This document shows, in pieces, positions 45,501-56,111 of a stretch of 64,000 nucleotides of DNA. Every line of letters starts with the position of its first letter. Position 1 is the stretch's first letter. This DNA comes from Peronospora farinosa (lineage: Eukaryota; Oomycota; Peronosporomycetes; Peronosporales; Peronosporaceae). The position numbers and the translations under genes are program-made. The stretch covers positions 283,798 through 347,797 of the forward strand of contig CANTFK010000153.1 of the NCBI GenBank assembly GCA_947646735.1, read 5' to 3'. Below the pieces are notes generated by a model. That model was given only the letters and a program-made list of their open reading frames with translations. It searched no databases and had not been told where the DNA came from.

Positions 45501-47037
45501 CTCAGTATAGAAGAAGCGAAGTTATGCGCCAAGATTGCAAGTAATTACGAAGTGGATGAAAGCGATCATCTATTTTTTGCCCGGGAGCTGTGAAAAACTC
45601 GGAAGATCGCGATGAAATTGCTCGTTTGGTGGTGCCAGAAACTCTTTAGCAAGATTTTCTGCGTCACTACCATGCCAGTTTGGAAGGAGGGCACCAGGGA
45701 ATCGGTAGGACGTATCAACGGATCCGATCTCGTTTTCATTGGAGAGGCTTGTATCGCAGTGTACAACGATATGTGAGCGAATGCACTGACTGCGAGACTG
45801 GAAAAGGACGTCCTGTTATTAATGGAGAGTCTCCGGGAAATTTACAAGCTACTTATCCGTTCCAGATTGTTGCCATGGATCATATTCCATCGCTGCCTAG
45901 ATCTTTTAAAGGCAACACTGAATTATTGGTCTGGGTCGATCTATTTTCGGGCTATGTAGTTGCCAAGGCGAGCATATCTAGAACAGCTCAGACGATCGCC
46001 GAGAATTACGAGGAGTGTGTCTTTCGACGATTCGGTGCAAGTGAAGCGATACGGAACGATCGGGAACCTGGATTTATGTCAGATTTTTTTCGTGCGTTCA
46101 ATCGACTTATTGGGCAAAAACAAAGGGCAACGATGGCATATCGACCTCAAGCAAATGGGACTGCTGAACTTATGGTCCAGACAGTAACCCGAGCGTTAAA
46201 AATGTACGTCTCGGACGTTAATCAACGAGTATGCTGAGCGGCTGACATTCGCGATATATACTGCACAGGATCGAGTTCGTGGGGACACGCCTTTTTACTT
46301 GATCCACGGATGGGATCCTCGATCTACGTTGGAAGCTACGTTGCCACTTGGAAGTACTCAGCAACGAGATCGATAACCTCGCAGGTGGCGATATCATGTG
46401 CAGCGACACTATCAGCGAGCCCGAGATGTAGTTAACGAGCGACTTAGAATGGCTATCCAGACTCGAGCGGATCAGCATAATGAAGATTTACAACCGCACG
46501 AGATCGAGCCCGTACCCAATTTGGTTATACCTAGATCGAGTGAAGGAAGGATTTGCTCGAAAAATAGCACCTATGTGGCATGGACCTTTTCGAGTGAGTG
46601 AAGTGTGTGGTGATCACGCTGTTCGCCTGGAGATCGCTGGCACGCCGTATCGATTATTCCCGATCGTGCATATATCCAAGCTGAAATGTGTAAAAGTATT
46701 CCCCGACCGCCCGAAGCAGTTGTTGACGGAGAAAGAAGAAGATCGTTCTGATTTCGATGAGGCATTTCTGCCGGAGGATAGTTGGGAGAGGCGACTTGTG
46801 GATAATGATTTCGAAGTGGAGAAGAATGAGGATATGCGATCCGGTAGAAAACTCGTTTTGGACGTGTGCATCGTCAATTTAAGGTTTACTGGAAGGGTTA
46901 TACCGATCCATCGTGGGTTGATGAGGGTGATCTGAGTTGTTGAGCCTTGTTGCAGGAATATGAGCGTGGACAAGTTCGCCGTAATCGTTTCGAGTTATGC
47001 AGTCTCATGAAGAGGAAAAAGCTGAAGATTAGTGAAT
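42559..47037 (+). pseudogene. pol of D, part 2: reverse transcriptase, two RNase H domains, integrase, chromodomain-like tail
   Basis: Reverse transcriptase from about 43215 (DVGGAHLIAQRVRPVAPKF), IIQPSTSPWASPIVVI, LDMASGFWVVEM, FGLKNSPQIYQRL, YIDD at 43839-43850. RNase H 1: MQSFLGSLNYYSRFVEDFSI at 44073, YGMVEKEILALLRILDL. The second, archaeal-type RNase H at about 44846-45240: SFDGSARTKRKGG, NEAEYRGLLLGFDLL, ICGDSNLVIRQMRGE, RDWNQSADRLAS. Integrase 45660-46240: GGHQGIGRTYQRI, CTDCETGKGRP, AMDHIPSLPRS, NDREPGFMSDFF, PQANGTAELMVQT. The tail has HISKLKCVKVFPDRP and, across a frameshift, FKVYWKGYTDPSWVDEGDL. Many indels and stops (about 43163, 43755, 44416, 44909, 45405, 46237, 46935). Confidence 0.85.
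42715..42910 (+). repeat. in-frame tandem repeat, DRDLADPV-type, in the D pol linker
   Basis: About six units of 30-33 bp encoding variants of NDRDLADPVV (also DDRDLVDPVA and DRDLADPD), each with one or two GATC sites. Not present in A2. It resembles the GATC minisatellite of the D LTR in composition. Confidence 0.75.
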
Positions 47038-47354
47038 TGGTTATCTCGCTTATGGAGAGTGGAAATGGCTGTACAAGATGGTTGTATAGCTGGGGGAACT
47101 AGGATATATGTGAATATGAGTGTCGATCGAAGGTCTGAAAGACCAGATCACGGCTGAAAAGGCCCCAAACAAGAAGACAATTGCAAGAACGACCAAAAGA
47201 ATGAAACGAAAACAGTGAAATTGTATTGAATGCTGAAGAATCGAAATTGGATCGCGAAGTGCTACTCCAGATCGGATTGCGAGAAGTCACTTTGGAAAAA
47301 TTTACCGACCAGACGAGGGATCAGCGATCCCGTGTGATCTTCAATCGAAGTTCG
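47038..47354. other. spacer between pol and antisense ORF of D
   Basis: About 320 bp with no convincing gene, corresponding in place to 28619-28871 of A2. Confidence 0.35.
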
Positions 47355-49665
47355 TTACTGATTTCTCCACGGCTCGGCAGAGTCCAACATCGATAGCGCG
47401 GTGACCAGGTTAGGGATATTCTTCTTCTCACACTCCAGACCAGGATACCATGGTCGCACTTCTGCGTACACTGGAAAGTGAAGAAAGTATGGATCCAACA
47501 AAATGTCCAGATCGCAGTGTCCTTCGACCATCCCTTGGAGAATAACGCGAAGAATAGTCTTCCAGCGGGGTCCAGATCTCGACCGACGCTGCTTGCGTTG
47601 CTGACAAAATTGCGCCAGCTCTGGATACTCCTTCCGATGTTCGCGGGAGATATACAGGAAGTGGGTTGCCTCCCACAAGGCTTGCCTATGGCGAGCTTCA
47701 TATTCCAGGTAAATGTCCGCCAGATCTTTGAGCCAACCGGTCAGAGGGAAAGAGATGGGAGCAATCGGCCGACAAGTGACGTTCCACGGTTTCTGATCGT
47801 AAAGCGCAGTAACTTGTGCCGGGGTGATCAGTCGGGGAATCCACTCAGAATCAAGAAGAGACTTGAGATTAGCTTGAGGGGTGAAGAGATACTCTTTCGG
47901 TCGGGGCAAGTGTCGATAGAATAACTCCACTCCCAAGTCTGCAACACTGGTCAGACTGACCCGTCGGGCGGACCATGGAGCAACCTTAGTCGCCGATCGG
48001 GGCTTTCGCTCACGATATCCAGGGATCCATGCATCACGTGATTTTTGGAGATCCGGAAGATCGGCGTATTGAGCGGGAGTGAGCAACGGGTTTGTATCTT
48101 CACGAATGTCACTGGAAACGCTAATCTTCCCGTCCGAGTCGCTAGAAGGTTCGCCAAAAAGGTCGACCCTTGGAAATCTTGGCCGTAAGGCTAGGAGGCG
48201 TATCAGGACTCAAGACTGGTGATTTTCTGGAGGGTGGGATACCATTGTGAATTATGATGGGGGAATGAGACGATCCGGTGTTTCCAGAGAGGTTTGTCAT
48301 GGTGGTGCGACGCCTCGCGGTTGAGCGCGATCCGGAGAGAGCAGCAAGTGTAGCGTCTTCGGGATCGGAAGACCATCCGTCATACTCAGAGTCAGGCGAA
48401 GTCGAGGGACAGGCTTTGCGTTTCCCTTTGGCTTTCGACGAACATTGGGTCGCGTTGTAATAATGGATCGCACCGACTTGGCAGACCGTTCTGAGGTATC
48501 AGATCGCGCCGGAATTTCAGATTGCGTCGAAGTACCAGATCGCGTCGAAGTATCAGATCGCGCTGAAGTTTCAGATCACGTTAGGGGAACAGATCGTGTC
48601 TGAATGCCAGATCGCACCGAGGTCGCAGATTGAGTAGAAGTACCGGAAGCGCTGCGGGGACGTTTACAGGGAACGTCCTGAGTCGGTGAAGATGATGCAC
48701 GTTTGCTATTGGGCGACGAAGGATTGGAAAGCGCGAGAAGGCTAGTCGGAGAAGGAAGTAAGCCCGTAGCCAACTCTGCAAGATGCGAACGAAGTAAATC
48801 TCGATCCTGAATGGCCAGATCGTGCTCCGCCTCTCGATCTTCAACTTCGGTACGAAGTCGACCCAAAGCTGCGTCATTCCGAATACTCGCACTCAGGAGG
48901 CGATCATGATCAAGCTCGAGCGCACTCAGCGTGTCTTGCAGTTGCTTTGCGGCTTTTTGGGCCTGATAGCGAGCTTTCTTGTGCTTGGGCGCCTTGATTG
49001 ATATGCGTCGAAAGTCAGCAGCCAAAGCACTGTCTGCCGTATTACGCTGTGCAAGGATGGAATCCAGTGGCTGTTGGAGGGACGCGATCTGCTGCCGGAA
49101 TTTTCCTTCCAGAGTTCGCTGAAGATTGGCCGCCTCACGGCGGAATTTATACTGCAGGCGATGTTTCTCTGCATTGGCCCAAAACAAGGCATTCTTCAGA
49201 TCTGCGATATCCTGAGACTGATCCGTTAGCTGGTTCATTTCTTCGTCGAGACCTTCGGCCATGTGGAGAGCGGCATCAAGTTGTTGACGCAACCCTTCAT
49301 CTCGACGCAAGACCAATGTGCACAGTCGAGGCACCAACTCGACGCAAGACGAATGTCCACAGTCGAGGCAACAACTCGTGATACAAATTGAGTTCCGTCT
49401 CCAGCTGATTTCCACGAAATTCCTGCTCCTGTAAGGCATTTTCCATGGAGTGGTAACTTTCCACGATGGTATTTTGGGCTTCCAGGCGGTCATACAGTGA
49501 AGAAACCAACGAGATCGCGGTTTGACGATCTGTAATGGGAGGAAGGATTATTCGGGTAGACGGGAGCAAGATACGCGATCCGGTGGAAGAATTCATCGGT
49601 AGATCGCGCGTGACGAGCACACCAGTTTGAGGTTGGGGATCGTTTTCGGGTGTAGATCTGGTCAT
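47355..49665 (-). pseudogene. antisense ORF of D, broken homologue of the 629-codon ORF
   Basis: Minus strand from ATG at 49665 (MTRSTPENDPQPQTG). The leader with RQTAISLVSSLYDRLEAQNT runs to about 49340. A near-direct duplication (GGCACCAACTCGACGCAAGACG region, about 49325-49375) shifts the frame into 48576-49320: coiled coil (EGLRQQLDAALHMAEGLDEE, ANAEKHRLQYKFRREAANLQ) then serine-rich with KRPRSAS. After stops, the conserved C-terminal part is at 47355-48086: WIPGYRERKP, FPLTGWLKDLADIYLEYEAR, ALWEATHFLYIS, QRRSRSGPRW, GMVEGHCDLDILLDPYF. It is collinear with 28872-30761 but clearly diverged, so the protein existed before families A and D split. Confidence 0.8.
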
Positions 49666-49724
49666 AGGGGACGAAGGGACGAGAAGGGTGAAACGAGACA
49701 GTGCACATCTAGGTCAAAACTGTA

Positions 49725-49739
49725 GGCGCAGGGGATGAT
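49725..49739 (+). promoter_or_regulatory. polypurine tract of D
   Basis: GGCGCAGGGGATGAT lies immediately before the 3' LTR start TGTGGCGAAG. Same motif as in families A and C. Confidence 0.65.
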
Positions 49740-50905
49740 TGTGGCGAAGCGAAGGAGTGAATTTGGCAAAGTGTGATCGCATATCTTCGGTTAGTTCTCG
49801 GTTAGTTCGAAATGGCCAATATTGATGATCGCGATCCCGCAGAAGAAGTTTCGAGACGATTGCAAATGGGATGGAAAATCGTGAATGGTGGAGTTTGCAG
49901 TTCTATGTGGAGTTAACTATGGCCTAGGAACTACGCTATTGCGATCTCCAGTATTTTTCGATGGCGATCCGCGTGAACGCGATCGCTAAGAAGGAGAAGT
50001 AGTAATCTCAAGTATGTGGAAGACGGTCTGGTGTGGATCACGTCTCTATGGAAGACTGGAAGGAGGTGGACATCACATGTCATATAGGTGTACCATCTCA
50101 CATGATCCGAGGAACGGTGAAGAGTACAAGTCGTGATCCAGCGGACCGCGATCCGATACAAAAATGGTAATAGATCCGATACTAATTATTAGTACCGCGA
50201 TTCGATTCAAAAATGGTATTAGATCTGATCGAGGTGGCGATCCAGATCGCGGCGATATTGGAGTGGACAACATTACAAGATCTGATTTTTTCGAAAGGGC
50301 TATACGTGGCAACATATCCTGAGCTACAGATAGGCAGACTCGTAGGTTTTGATATTTGATTGGTTAACACTAAACAGAGTTCAATTTTACTTCTAAGTAC
50401 ACGTGTCGACTTCTCTATTCCGGGCAGGATGTTTGGCCTCCCGACGCCGAGATTATCGACTACAAGTGCACCCTGGATTGTTTTGGCCAGGGGAAGGAAT
50501 TCTTAACACAACAACTCAACTGCGATCGGACGCAGATAAAACACTTAGGGCAAGGCGAGGCAAGTGCAGGACGGATCAAGTGGTCAGAAGGTTCTGATCA
50601 AGTGGTCAGAAGATTCAAGCTTCGTCTTAATGGACTATTGGGATCGATTGGGAAGATCATACCAAGTACTCTGTCAATCTTGTGAAGATTTCCACAAAAT
50701 CACCAAACCCCCTATCCCTAACCCGATTCGGATCAACATCGACTCAAGTCCACCTAGAAGAGTGCAACCCGCCCAACCGACGGGTACACAAGATGAGAAA
50801 GGCTTAGCACACGGAATCGGGGTACCCCCTCCTTTAGTAGGTCGTCCGGGCGCCAGTGGAGATTCGGAGTCGTATCAGCAATTTTGCGAACCACACTCCT
50901 CCACA
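49740..50905 (+). repeat. 3' LTR of D (1166 bp)
   Basis: TGTGGCGAAG...CTCCTCCACA. GATC-rich in its first half (49780-50260). The second half (50330-50900) is nearly identical to 37010-37560. Confidence 0.8.
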
Positions 50906-51636
50906 TCATCCTACATGCTGCTTTTACACTGGCTTTAATAAGTAAGTTCCCCTCGGGACGCGACCTTCAAAAGGTTTAATAAGGCTTCAACTTTGTGTGC
51001 AAAACACCACATTGAGGTGGTTCCGTGGAAAAAGGTGTTGTCAAGAAGGCTTTGACATTCCTCGGTCCTGATGTCAACTACTGGCTGGAGACCTCGCCGA
51101 ACACCACGAGCCCCAGGGACCGCGATGACGCCACGAAGCCTGATCATCTCGATGCAAGACTCTGCGACGACGATCGGCTCTCTGAGGACTAGTTATACCT
51201 AGTACTTAAAGTTGAAGTCGCCACTGTACCTCTGTTACCTGTCGACAGGATATAATGGGTCGTACGCGTACTTAGATATACCTCATCTTCTCTCTCTCTA
51301 CTGTTCTTAAATACTTTTTAGTCATAAACACATTATGCTCAATCACCATTTGGTCTTGTTTAAACATTTGCATACGACTTGATCCGCAGAAAATACAAAT
51401 TAAAATACACTTAAGTGTGTATGCAAACTAACTGCTTTGGGGTCAGGCCATACAAATACTTTTATTGAAGGGAAAAATGTACTGCTATAATTAAACGAAG
51501 GAACGAAATGTTTCAGCAACCACCAAACTTTATTGTGTCTATCAAATAAAAGTTGAAGTGGAACGAATGGGTGTAGTTAAAGAAATGAGTTCAAGTGGCT
51601 GATGTATGTAGCTACAAAAGCATTTATATCTCTTGT
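50906..51636. other. unassigned sequence right of D
   Basis: Plus-strand reading near 51055-51190 (FLGPDVNYWLETSPNTTSPR, DHLDARLCDDDRLSED) looks like a decayed coding fragment, possibly retrotransposon gag, but I cannot place it. From 51200 on it is AT-rich with no gene seen. Confidence 0.3.
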
Positions 51637-51960
51637 TGTAGACGGGCACTTCTACAAAGTTGCCTCGTGCTACGAGCACACACCTTATGCACAAGCGAGG
51701 AAGCGGTTATACCGTCTTACCTTCGCGTGCGAGGGTGGTTAAGAGGTTGGTCGACTGCTTAAGCAGTAGTACCACCAGTTGCCTCTCGCTTAAGCGAGAG
51801 TGCAACGAACTTCTAAGACAAGAAGACACCGACGTCACGTAGAAGCTTTTCGGCTTCTCGTGCGTGGTGCTTCGGTTTTTAAGCAAATCCAAGACTGAGC
51901 TATATTTAATTAATTATAACTAAATATATACTTAACTACCGATTGGCTAATATATGTATA

Positions 51961-53595
51961 CTAGGGTGCTCACCCGTCGTTCCGACGGTGCGAACGGTAA
52001 TATATATACTGTAGAAATCTTTAGAAAACGCAGCGAGTTAGTAGGGTGTTCAACCGACTTTACGACGGGTATGGTGCGCAAAGTCTACGCTGATAATATA
52101 TTGGATTATCATTTTGCTTGAGAAAATCTAGTTACCTTAGGTAAACTGATAAGTAGAAAAAGTGTGTTTGAAGGTCAATGCCTGTCGTTTCAAAGGTATA
52201 CGTGTGCTAGTCGGTGAGCCTGTCGTTCCGACGGAAAGGTGCGAGTAAACCATAAATGTAGATTCAAGTATATTTAAGAAATGAATGTAAGTTAAACCGC
52301 TTTTCGATGCTAAGATCTTGAACGGAGATCTGTGTGCTTTATTAGTTTTGTTAAAAGGATACAGCAAATTAGGGTGTGTACCCATCGTTGCAACGGTGCG
52401 AAGTAATATGTATAGGCATCTTAAAAATCACAGCGATTTGGTAGGGTGTTCACCCGTCGTTTCTTTGGACACGGTGGGTGAAGTCCGCTATTTGAAATTC
52501 GTACCTCCTATCTCTATACTTTAAATGATCTGGTTTACTCTAATATGTCTAATACAATACATATGGGTAACTTCACTTCCCAATTTGCGCCTTCGGGCAA
52601 CAACAGCCAAGAGACGAAGACCTCCAAAGCGCCGGTCAACCGGCCCCCTCAGACCAGGGCGGGAGGTCCCTCTAACGGGAGGCCCAGGATATAGAGGGGG
52701 GGTTTCCTCTGCTGCGTGCGCTATGGGGGGCAAGCGCAGCGTGCGAACTGTAAGGGGAGCACCAACCCTGTCACCCCCGAGGGGAGAGAATCGACGACCG
52801 CGGTTATCATTCCTTCTTCCCCGATAGTTCCTGCTATTCTACGTCAGCCTTTAAGCCGCCGATTCGATCGCCGAGCGCGAATCTCGGTCCCACGAAGTGA
52901 ACTTGCCAAGTACGTGAATTGATCGGCCCCGTCCAGGTGCATCAGCGGTCGATCGGGACTGATCGGTGTAGTGCCTGGCGCTTGTTGCGATCATTGAGCC
53001 ACTGTTCACCTCGGCCTGGATACCCGATTCCACGTGCCCTTTTCGGAGTGTCCCCCGTGACGCCCGACGTATCGAGCCAGCAGATTGAGCCAGCGAGGCG
53101 AAGAATGACGAAGGCCTGGTAGAAGCACTCCAGACATCTTACAATCCTTAGTGTTTGAAATAGACGGTCTGTTACTACTACATATGGGTAACTTCGCTTA
53201 TTGTAAATGATTTTAAATCAATTTGATGACAATACTTGCTTTTGCCATTTTTAGTGTACTATTATAGCACTAAGCCTGTATTATAAAACGTATATAAAGC
53301 ATATGCCTTGTCTAATATTTTAATTATATGCTGTGTTTGATATATCAATATGTAATGATGTGTAAGAAGTTAATGTGTATTCATCGGTATATGGATTAAA
53401 TATATAAAACGAAGCACGGGATTCGGACACACTAAATGGACTATATAATCTGTTATGAAAGTCTGCTCATATTAATCTATGCAAAATACAGTATCAGCCA
53501 ATGCAAATCAACCAATAATGCAAAATTAGACAATCCGAATGCCGGAAAAGGAGCACTACGGACGGACGGACAGTATTCTTTTATTATATAGAAGA
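51961..53595. mobile_element. 1.6-kb insertion with terminal hairpin repeats, Helitron-like (class uncertain)
   Basis: Comparison with the empty site at 58027-58029 defines the borders: ...ATATGTATA | CTAGGGTGCTCACCCG ... TTATTATATAGAAGA | TAG... No clear target duplication. The left 500 bp hold about five copies of a motif around AGGGTGTTCACCCGTCGTTC with a CCGTCG/CGACGG palindrome. The right end has a GGACGGACGGACAG tract and a TA-rich terminus. Lack of duplication and subterminal hairpins suggest a non-autonomous rolling-circle element, but no Rep/helicase gene is present. It hosts a further insertion at 52575-53178. Confidence 0.55.
52575..53178. mobile_element. 604-bp GC-rich insertion with 17-bp target-site duplication
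   Basis: Direct repeats TACATATGGGTAACTTC at 52558-52574 and 53179-53195 bracket GC-rich sequence unlike its AT-rich host. The long, exact duplication suggests target-primed reverse transcription (SINE/LINE type) or a captured transcript. No poly-A tail and no recognised gene. Confidence 0.55.
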
Positions 53596-53848
53596 TAGTT
53601 TGAATACGCGACTCTTTAGAAGCGTATTCTGTCGCATGATCTTAAATCTAGATTTAAGATCGCAACTGACGTCCTTCTGAGACGTCGCGATGCCTAGCTT
53701 CAACTAGCGTCATCCCTTCCCATGTGAATCCATAAATGGATATCATATTCACGAGGGTGGATCACATTTGTGTGTCGCACCCAAGTGACAGGTCAAAAGT
53801 AATCATGGATACTTTTAGACCAAACATTAAGTATATTACTTAATGTTT

Positions 53849-54398
53849 ATCCTGGTCGGGTTGGGGTAACGCCCTCCCGGAAGGCCTGAGCTAGCTTAAG
53901 GCTAGTTGGGCCTTGGACGGATGCTTCGCGGTATCCGTCAGTTTAGGACGGGCCTCTCTCCCTCTACACACCTCTCTCTTGCCACTCTCACCCCCAGCCG
54001 CCAGTCAAGCCGCCACGATGTACTCCGCCACGCCCGAAGTCCCGAAGTCCCGGCATCTCCGCTTAGGTACGCTCGCATAATCATTTGTTCCACGGTGCAA
54101 GCAACAAGATACCCTCCCTGGGTAGGACCTGTTGACAAGATAGACATCCAAGGGATCCAAGCAAGAAACTTACCGCTGGACACCACCGTCGACTGGCCCC
54201 AAACCTGCACCTCCCTTGCCGGTGTGCAAAGGATCGTGCAGCCTGGACGGCCTTCAGCGCGGCTCATATAGCGCGCGCCGCTTAATGGACCCTGGCAAGA
54301 GTAGAGAGAAATGTAGACAAGAGAGATAACCCGACGCATGCGGAAGTTGAGCCACTTTGGTGGCAAGACGGCTCGCGTAACGCGTTAACATACATAAA
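53849..54398. mobile_element. 550-bp insertion with 12-bp target-site duplication
   Basis: TACTTAATGTTT at 53837-53848 is repeated at 54399-54410. The uninterrupted site is seen at 58259-58270 in the other LTR copy. The insert is GC-rich and has a 142-codon minus-strand open stretch (53938-54366) without recognisable similarity; it may be chance. Probably SINE-like or a retrocopy. Confidence 0.55.
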
Positions 54399-54440
54399 TA
54401 CTTAATGTTTACGTGTAACTAGATGCCCTGTTACACTTGT

Positions 54441-54613
54441 TATGAATTTACATGGTCTAAAGTATCTGATACTACAGATGACTGAAGCATTTAATACTGC
54501 AGATGCCGAGGAAGAGGATTAATTGTCCGTTGCAGTGAAGATATTCGGCATCTAGTGTCAAACCGTCCATATGAATCATTTTTCATTGATTTTATAATAC
54601 ACTGATTAACCTC
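54441..54613. other. no gene seen
   Basis: Short AT-rich spacer between the solo LTR and the transporter pseudogene. Confidence 0.4.
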
Positions 54614-55902
54614 TTGCTTTCGATCCCAGCTCGTCAGGCGTCAAGCTTATACTGCGCATCGTCGGCTTGTTCGCTCTCGCAGCCGCTGGATCGTCTTTAT
54701 GGTCCTGTTGGCCGAGGCGCTTATCTGGGCCACCCTCATCACCATCACCGTGCTCAACATCGTGACTGTCGTCTTTTTCGCGAAGAAGGCGCGTAACAGC
54801 GACTCAGACTTGTACTTAAGGCCGTGGTGGTTTTCGGACTCTTTGTGCTGCTCACCACTCTGTACGTGCGCTGCATCCGCAAGATAATTAAGCTCGCTGC
54901 CGCACCTCAAGGTGACAGTCAAGATCATTTTCCGTCTGCCAAGACGTTGCAGGTGGCGCTCACGATGATCAGTGTACAGATCAGGTGGAGCATCTTGTGG
55001 GTGCTGAAGTGATTTTTTCGTACCATGTGTATTCCACCAGGAATACATACAGCTATCCTGGTGGAACATGGTACGAGCACGTGAACGACGGACGGTTGCA
55101 ACTTCAAGTACAAGGCCGGCGCGATTATCGCTATGCGGCATGCAGCTCATCGACTTCTGGGTCTCGTGTTAGAAGCAACATCATCGGCGTGACGGCGTAT
55201 GGAAAAACGCGGCCATCACGCCGTTCGTCACGGTGAAGGCGTGGCTACGTGCATTGACGCTTAACCTCGGCAGCATCTTCTTCGGATCGCTCAGTGTGGC
55301 GATATTATAGATGTTCGAGTGAATTATGCACCATGACGTGGTTAGCTGGTCGCAGTGGCAACTGCTGTCTGGCGTGTCTGCTCTCGTGTCTTTCGTGCAT
55401 CATGTCCTACATCGAAAGAATTTTTCAGCAACTCTGCTTTCTCGTACGTAGGAAGCTATGGCTACAGCTTCGTGACGGTAAGTCGTTATGTATTCGAGCT
55501 GTTTGCTCTGTTGCCGTTAAGGGATAAAGCACCATTGTGAACGACGACCTCACGGGCAACATCTTCTGGCTGGGCGATATCATCATTGGCACCGTGACCG
55601 TCTACATTGGTGTGCTGTATGTGGACGACACCCACATGCAGCACACCAATATAGGCAGTCACGTAATTAGAATGGCAAGCAATGTTTTTGCTCACGTGTT
55701 TGTGGTCTTATTGTTCATGTCGGTCGTGGCTAGTTCTGTTTCCACTATCTTCGTGCTCGAGCCGAAGACCCGCACAGGTGGCAACTCACTCGTCTTCAAC
55801 ACTACAAAACGCTGCATGAAGATCTATCCGGACGAGAATAACAACGGACGCGACAAAAAAAGGTTGATGCTGGTGTCTAAATTCCATTATTTAACAATGT
55901 AA
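54614..55902 (+). pseudogene. choline transporter-like (SLC44/CTL) pseudogene, probable
   Basis: Disrupted plus-strand pieces of a multi-pass membrane protein: FMVLLAEALIWATLITITVL then NIVTVVFFAKKA (54700-54780), a frameshift, VVFGLFVLLTTLYVRCIRKI then IKLAAAP (54824-54905), and a poor middle. Then FVHHVLHRKNFFSNSAFSYV (about 55390) with GSYGYSFVTVSRYVFELF, a TGA-like break near 55526, and NDDLTGNIFWLGDIIIGTVT, FAHVFVVLLFMSVVASSVST and IFVLE (55540-55765). The order and the C-terminal motif resemble the plasma-membrane choline transporter family. Expected cysteines and the N-terminal half are not found. This is the only sign of an ordinary host gene here. Identification is by remembered family pattern, not by alignment. 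Confidence 0.45.
55018..55076. repeat. imperfect inverted repeat in the transporter pseudogene
   Basis: CGTACCATGTGTATTCCACC and, downstream in reverse, GGTGGAACATGGTACG form arms of about 20 bp that differ by a 4-base insertion. It may be a local templated mutation. Confidence 0.6.
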
Positions 55903-56111
55903 TGTCATCGCTCTTCAGTTGTACAATGAAGTGGTCTATTCGTACTATTTGTAATTCTGGACAAAAAGGTTCGTCGAAAATAAAATAAATTATTGAAGTA
56001 TACCTAGCCGTCGAGACTTAAAGACCGAGCAGCCTGGAATCGTCGACTGTGTGCGTTTTTGACGCCAACGTTGAATACTACTGGAAAACAATTGGCCCAA
56101 GTTCGCTGCAA
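55903..56111. other. no gene seen
   Basis: Spacer of about 200 bp downstream of the transporter pseudogene, with AATAAAATAAAT near 55978 that could have served as an AT-rich 3' end signal. Confidence 0.3.

Larger units (their letters stand above)
36610..50905 (+). mobile_element. family D Gypsy element (Archon-like), interrupted by a solo LTR
   Basis: LTR 36610-37564, gag 37565-39856, pol 39857-47037 with a C-type LTR inserted at 41012-42558, antisense ORF 47355-49665, polypurine tract, LTR 49740-50905. It has the same architecture as A2 but is older: LTRs differ by several percent plus indels, and all coding regions carry stops. GATC is strikingly frequent throughout. There is no target-site duplication (CGAAT versus TCATC), so the flanks have been rearranged. 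Confidence 0.8.
51637..54435 (-). repeat. solo LTR of a chromodomain Gypsy, carrying nested insertions
   Basis: Ends TGTAGACGGGCAC and CCTGTTACA, matching the 590-bp LTR at 57707-58296 piece by piece. It is flanked by a perfect 5-bp target-site duplication CTTGT (51632-51636 and 54436-54440) with no internal element sequence, so it is a solo LTR. Two insertions (51961-53595 and 53849-54398) account for its extra length. LTR parts are 51637-51960, 53596-53848 and 54399-54435. Confidence 0.9.

Noticed and set aside
52525..53122. Short open frames in the GC-rich insert
   Set aside because: Low-complexity Arg/Gly/Pro readings in several frames with no family resemblance.
53938..54366. 142-codon minus-strand gene in the 550-bp insert
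   Set aside because: Composition and lack of recognisable motifs give no support beyond its being open; kept only as a remark on the insert.
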